From Serinus canaria (taxonomy: Eukaryota > Chordata > Aves > Passeriformes > Fringillidae), in NCBI RefSeq assembly GCF_022539315.1, contig NC_066316.1:62849994-62913993 (forward strand): 64,000 bases of DNA. Reading direction: 5' to 3'. The notes below the pieces were generated by a model. That model was not told the DNA's origin and did not search any database. It saw only the letters and a list, made by a program, of their open reading frames with translations. Shown piece after piece: positions 42,863-54,900 of this stretch. Position numbers and translations under genes: made by a program. The first letter of the stretch is position 1. Each line of letters begins with the position of its first letter.

Positions 42863-44300
42863 GCTGTGCTGCTCTGGAGGGAGGCTCTATTAGCGCCATG
42901 TGTCCCTGAAACAAACAGTATTCCGGGTAATAGTGCGGGTGTAAATACATGTGTGTGTGCTGTCCAGGTAGTATTCCCTGCTTTATCCTGCATGGTTACC
43001 TTGAATCATGTCTTGTCATTTCAGTAAATGACTTTTTCTAGCTGAGCTCAATGGTAATTGCTGTAACGATGGTTTTCATCGGATTACTCCTACTTTGAGT
43101 GCTTTGGGAGTATGAGATGTAAGATCAAGAGCTTTTGGAAGTATGGTTTTTTCCCCTCAATTGCATTAAATGGTTGTAGGAAAAAAAGTGCAAGTGTCAA
43201 TTAGGGTAATTAAACAGTGCTAGGTCAGGCTTTGCAAGTGAAGAAGGGTCTGCCTTTGATGATCCCTGTTGCCTTGATTCCAAAGTAAGCCTTGAGTAAG
43301 TGTTCGACTCAAAGTGGAGCACCTGTGGGTTCACTGGACATCTTGCAGCGCTTTGGCACTACCAGCCTGACTTTTCCCATGCCGAGGGCAGCTGTACCTT
43401 CAGCACAGATGTGAGGGGGGAAACTTGCACCTGGAGCTGCAGAGGAGCCAGTCCAGTGTGTCCCATTGCACACAGAAGGACAGTGCACCCTGAGGAGAAA
43501 TACCCTGGTATCAGATGCCCAGAAGCATGTTTTTAAGGCACCTGTTTACAAAGTGCATCTACATAGTATTATTGGTTTTTTAAATAGTTTAAGTAGCATA
43601 GCTGTGCTGTAATTTATTGCTGTTTTGTGTGCCACTTTCTTGGCTAAGCTACAACCATGAAGTTTGCAAGGAGCCAAGTGGTAAAAGCTGTGTAAGCCCT
43701 TTGGAGGAATTGAGTATTGTGATTAAAAAAATAAAGGTAAAAAAGTGAAGAAGGAGCACGGAAGTTACAATAACTAAAGGAGGAGGTTTGCATTTACTGA
43801 GGCTTCAACTGAAGGGTTTCTTAAAATATTTGGGGCTCTGAATCTTGAAATCTTTTACTGTATTAGGTATTTTGCTTGTTGTCCGTTGCCAGAGATGGAC
43901 TTGAGCCTAGAAAGTCTAAATCTAGGCATAGTTCCTGTGCAGTTACAAAATCTTAAAATGCTTTTGTGCTTGCTGCTTTGTAACTGAAGTACATAAGCTG
44001 CATAATTTCTCTGTTACTTGCTACAACTTGAGCCTAAAGCAGCCTGACTGGGAGTGACTCTGGAGCCTGCAGCAGATGTCATGCTCATCCCTTTGTGTGG
44101 TATTTGTAACTGTGACTTCCTGTTGCTATTCTCTAAGCTTTTATTTTAATTCTGCACCTGAACACTTACATTTACTGCAGAAAAATCTGACATGTCAAGT
44201 CAAACTTGAGACAGTAAAGATTTAGTAAAGGCTTGTAATAATTTGGAATATGTTGTTACCTTATTAATAAATAAATTTGGATGAAGATGGCCCATGACTT
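42863..44300 (+). other. SERINC1: SERINC1 3' UTR (minimum extent)
   Basis: Non-coding sequence after the stop, with AATAAA hexamers at 43730 and at 44266/44270. A 78-codon open frame at 43300-43536 looks accidental. The true end cannot be fixed without transcripts; further hexamers at 44862 and 44974 could extend it to about 45.0 kb. Confidence 0.7.
44266..44275 (+). terminator. Overlapping AATAAA polyadenylation signals, SERINC1
   Basis: Two overlapping AATAAA hexamers (44266-44271 and 44270-44275) lie 1.4 kb past the stop, followed by a TG-rich stretch (gacttttgatgtctcatg). This is the best candidate for the main SERINC1 3' end. Confidence 0.6.
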
Positions 44301-44973
44301 TTGATGTCTCATGCTGCTGCCAGATGTGGCTATTGCAAGGGTTTGTGTAACCTTTTCATCCCCTCTTCTGGGGATGCTTTGTAGCACTGTCAGGTTCTGA
44401 GAAGAGCCAGCAGGGCTGCAGAACACCTGTGAGTCCCTGGCTCTTTCAGGAGGTCACATGTGACCCCCCCTGGGTGAAGTTCTCTGACAGTTCTGTGCCC
44501 TTCACAGCCACGTCCCAGCAAACAGTAACATGCCTTGCACCTGGAACTGCATTCCTGCTTCAAATGCTGCCACCTCACTAGATTACACCTGTTTAAATTT
44601 GGGTTAAACACCTGAACATCACTTCTGGTGCATCCTGTAACAAAGTTCCTGAGTCCTGTAACAAAGAACAAGTTGCTGAATTCAGAAAATCAGCAGACTG
44701 CTCTGTCTATGGATTCAGCTCCTGGAACAAGTGGCCAGTACTCCTTTGGAAAAAAACCTTGGATCCACTGCCAGAGTTGGGGAATGTGGTTTTGTGTTGC
44801 ATGTATGAAGTTACTGAAACCCAGTTTTCACTCTTCTTTTGGAGGCTTATCAATAAACCTGTCAGGCTGGAGATAATGAAACTATTTTCCAAGAACTGTA
44901 AACAGTAGACCTTGAACAGCTACTATGATAGGAAAACAAGAGGCTGTTAAATCCATAACCATCTGGCACACAG

Positions 44974-44979
44974 AATAAA
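44974..44979 (+). terminator. Distal AATAAA, possible long SERINC1 3' end
   Basis: AATAAA on the + strand, 33 bp short of the HSF2 polyadenylation hexamer on the opposite strand. If used, SERINC1 and HSF2 transcripts would overlap at their 3' ends. Confidence 0.35.
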
Positions 44980-45011
44980 AGACAAACTTCTCACAAGTAT
45001 CACACTTAACA

Positions 45012-45017
45012 TTTATT
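45012..45017 (-). terminator. HSF2: HSF2 polyadenylation signal
   Basis: TTTATT on the + strand is AATAAA on the HSF2 strand, 625 nt downstream of the HSF2 stop codon. Cleavage would be expected around 44985-45000. Confidence 0.65.
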
Positions 45018-45641
45018 TTGTCAGCATAGATGGTCCAAGTTAAAAGTACTCATGCAGTCATGGGGCCTGGCAGCTGTCAAGAACTTTTCCCCAGTTTGTG
45101 CTATGTGTGAGCACTTCCACTGAAGTGAAAGTAAGGCAGAACCAAGATTTAGCAAGGTACAGGCACTTTGTTCCCAGTTGAAGCAGGGAAAAAAAAAAAA
45201 GCCTACATCAGGTCCTGGTCCCCCCACCCCAAAAAAGCCTCATGTGTGTTAAACAAAATGTAAAAAATAAAACCCCCAAAATACAGTCAGTGTTCCCTAA
45301 CCATACACTACTAATTTATGTCATCATACATAAGACAAGAAGTATAAGAAACCATAAACCAAAGCTCACTATTGACAAGTGTTGGTTACTTGCAGTACGA
45401 GCAATGTGGGCAACACCAAGTGTTCACAGCAGTGCAGCAGGAGCCTGGCTCGGCAGTGCCAGCTGTGCCTGGTGGCTTGTCTAACTCCATAGCTGAACAA
45501 CTGCTTGTATAAGATAGGAAAGGTACTTCAGATTCCACATATCTGGTTACATAAAACAGTGATGTACAAAAAACTCTCATACCAAACAATATTCTAAATA
45601 AATAGTTCATCTTCATGACTATATACAGAGCCTCCCTCACA
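45018..45641 (-). other. HSF2: HSF2 3' UTR
   Basis: Non-coding sequence between the HSF2 stop codon (45642-45644) and the AATAAA at 45017-45012. It contains an A-rich run on the + strand near 45189, which is poly-U in the transcript. Confidence 0.65.
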
Positions 45642-45931
45642 TCAGTTATCCAAGAAGGACATGTCTGTGTCCATAGGTGCTGGGGCAAGTTCGCACAGGT
45701 AGAACAGCGTGGCCTCACTCGCCTCTGCCTCCGTCAGTGGCTCCAGACGCACCAGTTTGCTCTGGGTGGGCTGTGGATCCAGGCTGCTCTCCAGGAGCTC
45801 GTCCCCTTCCAGGGATTTTTCGACAGTGGAAGGAGTTTCAGCTGTGAAGCCTCCACTCTCAACAGCAGACCCTGGGTTCCCATCGAGGAATGCAAGGAGT
45901 GGAAAAGCAGTGTAGTGTATCAGCTGCTTAT
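45642..45931 (-). CDS. HSF2: HSF2 coding exon 13 (C-terminal activation region, stop TGA)
   Basis: Completes Asp484 and encodes [20 protein letters not shown] through [20 protein letters not shown] to SFLDN (485-579), followed by TGA. This is the highly conserved C-terminus of HSF2. Confidence 0.96.
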
Positions 45932-48900
45932 CTGTGGGGGAAAAAAATGCCCAGAATATAAATTCATGTGCCTTTCTACATGCAGAAGGAAAAAACAAAA
46001 TCCAACCCATAGTACTTATTTGAAGAATAATAACTAAAAAAGATAGGTGTTTGTATATTTAAAGAATTGTTATGTTCATGCATAACATTACTAGTGCAGA
46101 TTCGCCTGCAAAACACCAGTTTCTCTGCATCTAGTGCAGAGACAAAAATCTAAAAAGCAAATAGAAGTACTGTGTTTGGTTATTTATCAGCATAACATAA
46201 AATCAGATAGGGAGCTTTCAGAGTAATGTTCAACTGTGGAAATGTTTCAATAGATGACTACAACTAACCTGATCTGGGCTTAGTACCTTGCGTTTCCTGT
46301 GAAGCTGCTGAACCAGCATTATTCTCGTTGGTTTCTTTTCCCTTTGTCTCCACCTGGGAACAAAAGCAAACTTTTAAAATACACTTTTAAAACCTGTTCC
46401 AATGCCACTGGAGAACAGCTGAACGACTATGTCAAATATTACTTTTTTATTTGTGATAAGATGCAGTGGCATAATCAGTATTACCCACACTAACACACCT
46501 TAGCTGAGAAAACATGAAATGGAAACACAGGCTACAAAGCAAGAACCAAAACTAATGCTTTAAATGAACTGGACAAATTCAAAGTGCTACATCTTTGCTT
46601 CACTGCTTGTTACTGGATTCTCTTCCCACCAGACAATACAGATGAAACCATTCTGATAGAAGTGCATACCATGTTTGCAAATTAAAAAAAAAAAAAATCT
46701 CGGGAATACAAAAGTCAAAGGACTGGTATAATGTAGAGGTAATACAAGTTTTAAAGGATATTGCTAATTAATTAGGGTGCTTTTTCCTTTGCTGTTTAAA
46801 GCCCAACATGATGAACTCAGCTGCAGTCTTCCTATTCTCATGCAAGTCTTAAAAGCCAGAGCACAAAGTGCCATGATTCCAGTAAAGAAAACAGCAAAAG
46901 ATGAGTGAATTTTGCATCTCTCACTACTGCGTATGTTGAGCAATGGATTTAAGACTTACTTTGGTATTAGTGATATGATCATGATCTGTGGGATTCATCT
47001 GCACAGAACTTGTAAAAAGCTGAATAAGACAAAAGACATCCAAGTTTTAGGTATCTCAGTGTTGCTATTAAGAATACAAGACCATTGCTTCTGTATGTGT
47101 GAGAAAAACCCCTGTATCTATGAGGACTGGAGACTATTTGGAATTCCAAAAGAAACAACTGTATGGCATCTAACATGGTTTGCTGCAGTCTTAAAACACC
47201 AATTTCTACTGACATTGCTGCATGGATAATTCTGTCTGTAAGATGGATGAAACTGCAAGTGACACCAAGCTGGAAGGAGCCATCAGTAAGTGGAGAGCAG
47301 AGGTGCTTTTAAGAGGGATCTCAGTGAAGTAGGAGAAGGGCCAACAGCACTCCAGCGGTTCAGCAGCCACATGGAACCAGGACCCAGTAACCTCATGCAC
47401 TGGGGCCCAGGTTAGGCTTAAGGAACAAATGGACAGAGAGCAGCGCTTCAGAGGGGACATGTGAATCATGGCAGACAACACCCTGCTACCAGCCAGCAAC
47501 ATGGTCTTGCAACAGGGAGGAAGGTTCTTTTTAACCCCAGTTCATTGTGAAGACCAAAGATAATGTGCTGGGTTATTTCCAAGCAAGAGTATTAATTGAG
47601 TTGACATTTAAGTTCACATCACAACAAATATCAGCATTATTTCATTAAGAAAGCCACTGTTCAGTAAGAAACTTAAGCATTCACTTGAGCAGTGGTGTGG
47701 CATGAAGACTTATACCAGTGCTCCAGAAACTCATAAATATTTATAACTTTGCTTTGTAAAAGGAAGAAAAAAAAGATCATTTGTGATTTAAATCCATTAT
47801 TAAACAGCAACAATACACACAAATGTTTCCTATAGCCTATTATGAAAATACTTAATTTTAAGTCAAAATTACATCAACCAGGAGATCTGGATCTATGCTG
47901 AACTGTCGTCCTGACAACATAGCCTGGAAGTCCTCTAAACTGCAGTCGATACTGTCCAGATAATCCAGAAGTTCAACTCTAGAAGGCAAACAGTATTTTA
48001 TTGCTGTATCCCTTAATAAAGTAAGAGAAATCCTTAAGTAAGCTTTACACAGATGTACCACATGCATCTAAAAATCTTTACCAGAACTAGAATGAACTAA
48101 GTCTTTCACAAGAAATGACCTCTGGAAAAATGAAGCCTTTTAGCCTCTTTAGAAGAGAACCCAAGTCAGCAGACAGGTGCTCTGGAATAGGTATCACAGG
48201 AATCACGTCAACATAACACTATTACATGACATTAGCAGAGATGCAATTCTTGCATAGCCCTAATGGGTCTAATCCACCTGCAGGAATGACAAAAATAAAT
48301 CCTGACGATTTAAACAATCTCCACAACATTACACTGCCAGATTAAACATCTCAACTCACTCACTTAACAATTAAAATCAGAGGTCGCATCTTAAAATACT
48401 TAAAATAGAAGAATCTTCAGAAACTGGCTGAAATATTAGTAGCCTGTAAATTTAAAGATCTCAGTAGGAACTGCTATTCAGTTCTTTTTACTTCAGTCAA
48501 ATAATCAGTTCTAATACTAGAAAAAACAAAAGACCAGACTACTTACTTTCCAAGAAGATTGATATTCTGTGAAATTACTCCATTTTCATTGAGTATGGAA
48601 TCCATCACAGAGACTGGGTCTTCTGCAGTTAAAGTTGACTGGTTATTCAGCTGTACAGCACTTGACATGAGTGGGCTTGTGCTGTCACTGACATGGCTGG
48701 CTGGATCATTACCTGGGACAGCAACTGATTCAGTGTTTTTATCCCCTTGAATTACAGAGGCATATTCATCTTCATTATCATCTTCCACAATTACAATATC
48801 GGGAGAATGGTAGCTACAGCTACAGCTGTAATGTGAGATAAATTAATTACAGCATTTCATACACATTTAAATGAGTATTATTCCACAGGTTTAGTTACCT

Positions 48901-51900
48901 CTCACTTTCGTCTAGCTACTATCAGGAAATAAACTTTTCTACTGCTATTTAATACCAAACACAACAAGATACTCAAAATATCTATTTTCCATTAATACGG
49001 TTCTGTAATGATCAATACAATTAATGCAGCTCAGTTAGCAGACACTCTTGTGCCAGACTACAGTAACCAACTGCTAAAGAGCTGGTAAAGGAACACTGAC
49101 ACTTTTGTCATTAGAACCACTATAAGCTTGCATATAAATGTGAAGTATGTACCAAATCATATAAGGTCATCAAGCCAGACAGACAGTATATATTTTGCCT
49201 ATTTCCTGTTGAACAGCATCAACTCTGGAGCACCCATAACAAAGCATCTCCGTTGACAGGTTTGTAGTTAACCTTATTATGCATACCAGGAACAAAACCT
49301 GAAAACCAAGAGCAAGCCCCTCAAATGATTTGCTTTCATTCCTATTCTGGTTCTAACCCCTAAGAAGCTATTAGTTAAGTTGCCTCTCTATCACAGCCTT
49401 TTTCTCATGAAGCTGTATTCAGAGAGAATGCATTCCCAGGCATCAGCTGAGCAAGAACAATGGTGCCAATTCAAGTATAAGCTACAAATAATAAAGTTTT
49501 TTCCTTGAGGCATAATGCAGGCCCTATCAGTCCAATGCTATTTAAGAAGAGAGTTGCATCTAAATCCCTGGACCAAGTTTCAACTTGTTTGTGGCTAAAA
49601 GACGAAGAATTTCTTAAGTACTGGAGTAGAGACAGGAAGGAACACAACTGGACTGTAAAAAACCCAGAACCCTGAAATTCATTGGCTTAATGCAAAGACC
49701 ACACCAAAACCTGACAAACACCACATGTAAATTCTTCTCCACAAAAACCTGGAAAAACAAGAGAAGGCGTTCCTGTCTATACACATAACCAAAAAGTAAA
49801 GAAGACTTCTCTTACTCTGGCTTTAGTATATTTAACTACTATGCAATAATACAGATTGCTTTCACCAGTTTCCATCTATCCTCCTGATATTAAAACTCCA
49901 ACAACCAATTAACTATTTAGGAATAAATCCAGAGGTAAGTCAAAAGCTAGTATGAATTCACTGATTATGTTTCTGTATGTGCAGGAGTGCTGAATAATTC
50001 TAACCACTTCACTAAAAAAAAAAAAATCTAAGACATCTGAATTAGTGCATGTTATACAACACAAAGTCATTTATCAATATACACTTTTTGAGACTTCTTA
50101 CTTGGAAGAATCTGAAGTGGTATCTTCACTTGTTTCTGGTGTAACAGGAAGATTTTCTTCATCAGCCATGGGATGTTCTTCCTCCCCCACATCCTCAGTA
50201 ACATCATAAATAACAATGTCATCTGAAATCTGTTCCCTTTGTTTCAAGCCCTCATTTCTGTTGAGAGGTACCTGAGAATTATTTTAAAGAGTCAGGGCAC
50301 AGAGGGACAATGAGCTTCAGCATTTTGACAGTTATCATTGTATATTACAATGCTTCACATCTAACGAAGTCTTAAAGAGCTTTTCTACACCTTGGAGATT
50401 ACAAGTGGTTTGTACAAATCTATGTTTAATAGAAAAAGCCATACAAGTAAATAAACAAGCTGGAGAATAACAGCTACAAGAAAAAGAATTGGTAAATATT
50501 ACAGGCATAGAAATAAAATTATACTAGCATTATCAGATAATAGAACTAAAAAAATTAAAACAGTGACTACTGTTTAAACAGTACGTTGTTATAAAGCTAC
50601 TAATTCTAGTGCCGTACTACAGAACTTGTTTTAACAATTTCCTTGCCAATTATTATTTGGACAGCTGAAAACAACTTTCAGTGGTGTGACTCACTGAAAT
50701 GTAACAGGAACATGACATGATTTTGCTGGGTTGGATCCTGCCTTGCAGAGCAGCACACTGGCCCCTTGTCCCTGGATGGGGCCAGGGATGCCACATTCCC
50801 AAGATAACAATGCAACATTATACATGCTATTTCTAATAGCACCCCTCTTAGAAGCAAACTGCTTTCAGCACAATCATGTATTTAATACACAGGTAACTGG
50901 TTTATACACGCTTATGTTGGAAAGTGAATGGTGATTATCAACCCCTTCAACTTCTGAAAGGAAACAACACAACCTATCACTTATACAGCTCTCAGTACAC
51001 AGCTGTGTTATAGTTGCCATACAACAATGAATTTGATCCATCTGCCCACCTGCACTCCATCCAAACAAGAGTACCCGTAATAGAAAACTTACATGGTGGC
51101 TACTGTCAGCTGGTTCTTTCACAATTTTCTGAAATACATTCGACTTTGTAGGTCCATTAGTGTTCAGAAGTAGAGGCCTGCATCAGAAAGAGCAAAGTAA
51201 GGCGGCCATCTCAAACCCACCTCTTTGGCAATTAGTCAACAAGGCCTGTCAGTTTATCAAGTGGACAAAAAGTTTTCAAGACCATATTTACCTCTTGCGT
51301 TTTAGGCTCACTAGTTGGTTATTCTGCACCAAGGTAACAATGAATTGAACAATCTGTAAGGGAGAGAACACTACTGTTGGTTGCTTTACTTTGTAATTGT
51401 TTCTCCTAAGTACCAAGGCATCTTATAGCAAAAGACACCAATAATAAAACCTATACATGAACAGCAAAACACTTTCTTTGCATAACTTTTATACAAAGCT
51501 GTTCAGAAAACCTAAAAATCAAGGTATAAACCAGTGCTAATAATATCTAAATAGTTTCTCAACTGTTAAAGACTTTTCACAAAGCAGATGATAAGAGCCG
51601 GCTTTTATACAACATCATACAAGACAGAGAAAGACATGAAGCAACTCAAATGATTGAAAGAGTTCTAATTAGCAATGACAAAAGGCATATAGGGATGTCG
51701 ACCAGGTATATAACCTGAATCTGTAAATAGTGGTTCTGGTGAAAAGCATTTTTGACAGATTCAGAAAAAAAAAAATTACATGTACAATTAACTGTATTCA
51801 TCAACTGTCACTCCTTCTGAAATGTTAGCCTTCCTTCTCTTATGCTTTAAATCTAAGGCTTTAAAGTATGTATCTGGCTTGAAGAAACTGGGGAAAAAAA

Positions 51901-54900
51901 AAATCAGTAAGTCTCTGCTACAAGGCTACTTGCAATGATGCCCTTTCTGATAAGTTAAAAAAATAGATCTATAAACTCTATGCTTTTATATCAGTTTTGG
52001 TAGATCATAAATCTAACTGTTAAATAATCTAAGTTAACATATTATCAATAGGTTCCACTCAATTATCTATTCCTCTGGTAACTAGGCAGTCAGTAGGTCA
52101 GTTAAGTGGGGCAGCAGTGAACTTCCAATAGAGAATCTTGTAATTCTTGCAGTGACAAAATTTCTCCTGAGCAGCTGACAGAGAATTAGACATCTGACTC
52201 CCATGTAATAAAAAATGGATGGCCCATATTAAGGGTAACTTAATAAACAGATCTAGGATGTTCTTCAGCATCTTTCTTTGAAAATGTTCACAAGACTTTG
52301 GCCTTATTTCTGCTTATGCAATAAAATACCCTGAATGTTTGTATTAGTAGGGTTTGTTCATCATATACCACCCTGTTGCTTTTTTTATTAAAGAGAGATC
52401 TGACATTATAAAAAGCTAAGTGAGGGCAAAGCAAGGTAACATGGCAAAGCATTCCTACTTCAGAAGCACTCACTCAAGCACACGTAACACTTGAATGAAG
52501 CCTTACCTTTCGAATAACTTGCTGCTGTTGCAAGTGTTTCGCTCTCAGTTCTGACACTTCCCTCCAAAGGGATTCATTCTCTCTGTTTAAAAATGATGAT
52601 TTAAAGTCATTTTGAGTCACACTAAAACTAGTATTTAATTTTTGTAACAGATCAGTTGGCTTCATTAGAACACTTTGAAATGTGTTTCTAGATTGGGGGT
52701 TGGTGTGGGAGTGTCACACAGGCAGCAAGAAGCCTTGGAAAGTAACTATGAAACAAAGACCCAAACGCAACAAATAGCCTGCAGAGAATTTCCATCTGCT
52801 TTAAAGGAAAAAAAAGTAAAATTCCCAAATTTGGCAATAATCATTACCCATACATCCACCATTTATAAATTAAGTATCAGCATTTACCAGTTACCTCTAT
52901 TAGCTCCAGTCAAACAGGCATGTTAGGTGATAAAAAATAACAGGAGCATGTCAGAGGTAGCAGTTTTGATGAAACACTGCTGTTTTAGAAACCTTGGTTC
53001 TTCCAGTACTCACAGGACTCCAGTTACTGAGACAGTGTAAAAACTGCCCTATTGTAACCACAAGCTATTTTGCTTCCACAGGGTATGCCATGTTAAGAGG
53101 TAGATAATGAGTACCAAAAGCTTCAATGAATATGGGTAGACAACATACCACCCTCCTCTCTTTTGTAGTTTAATTTTCAACACAAAGAAGCAAACTCCAC
53201 CGGTGTATAGGATTTTAGGAAATCTTAAACTAAGTTTTTAGAAACAGCAGCTCATATGCAGTGTGATGAAGGGTACTACTCACTCCTCAAAGTGCTCCTA
53301 TGTCCAACATACAATTTAAGAGTACAGTTCCATCACAAAAGTAACAGCAAAAGTGAGGGATTTTGAACTTTCTCAGCTTTTTCACTAGCTTTCTCAACAT
53401 GTTTTGTAGGACCAGTCTTCTGATTTAGATCCAGTTTCTACCTCAATCACACTTTAAACTAATGGGATGACAATATGGATGTCAAAGACCAACCACTATG
53501 TTCTCATCTCTACAAACTGTCAGCTAATTAGCAAGTGGCTGTCATTTCAGTCAAAGCCAGCCCTGCCCTGGGCAGTAATTTGGACCTGATGGCCTTCTGA
53601 GGTTCCTTTTAACCCAAATATTAGTCTAGGATTTCAAAAGGGCAAATATGATTTTTACTCTAGACTGGCCAGATTTAAACAAAGACTATGCCTAAGCAAA
53701 AGAAGTTTTCTTCTGAATATTCTAACACTCAAGACACTAGAACTGAAGTCTAGAACTGAGAGAATTTACCTCTTAAAACCTGAACTAATTGGTGACCTCT
53801 GCCACAGAGGTACACTGTCATGAAACCATCTTCAAGAAGAAGAAATAGAAACTCCAACAGAGTTTCTACTGAGGTGATGTGACTTAAGAGTGCATGACCT
53901 TATGCTTATTTATCTTGTCTGTATCTACATATTCTAAACGATTAAGTAATTTGTGACACATATCTCTATCACTGTTGAGAATAAATCAAAATTTCTAATT
54001 CTACAAAAACTCTATTTACATTTGGATTTTCAATTCTGTTTCTTTGTCAATCAGGTAACTAATGAATTTCCAAATTAGATTTTTTAAACGCTTTTTCACG
54101 GGTATTAACTCTTCCACAATTTTAAACAGGGGGGGGATGAGGACAAAAACAACAGGAAAATAAAAACAATGAGCATTAATTGTCATACAGAAGTATTATA
54201 TGCCAAACTGCCTCAAAACAAATACAGTAACTATTTCGAACCTGAAGACAAAAACCAGCATACTTCATACTAAGAGCTGATTTAAATATTCAGACTCAGC
54301 ATCTATATGGAAATATTATTAAAAGTGTTATTTAATTGCCTGCTACTAGACAGATCTGCAAACAGCAACATTGCCTGTAACTTTTAATAATATCAAAAAG
54401 TTGAATTTTAAAGCAATTTTTCTATGGAAGTTTATGTTCCTAAAGCAATAACTGAAATTAGGCAACCAGAAATCAAGAGACACCTAGAATTATGTCTTTG
54501 TCCATTATGTAGAATCACAATTACTCAGCATTAAGGATCAGATACTGATGAAGCAACTTACCTCTTCAAAAGAGACAACTGAGATTCAATAGTCGTTTGA
54601 TTAATTTGCAACTTTTGAGCACTGCATATTATTTTAGAGAGATCTTCCTGACGGATCTTGTATTCTTCAGGTCTCGAAGAAGAAACCTTTAAAAGATTAG
54701 AATCCAGAGACAACACTTTCCTTAATTCATGCTTAACTATTATTCTTTTTTGGTGATCAAGTATATTTTCTTACTAATGTTGACAAAATATGAACTCAAT
54801 TCAATAATAAACCACGCATCCAAAAAAAACCCAAACCAGAAACACAGCTGTCACCACATTAGGTTTAGTTGTTACAAATATTTGTGTACACTCCTGACTC

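Noticed and set aside
43300..43536. 78-codon frame in the SERINC1 3' UTR
   Set aside because: No similarity to known proteins recognised, and it lies downstream of the SERINC1 stop; regarded as chance.
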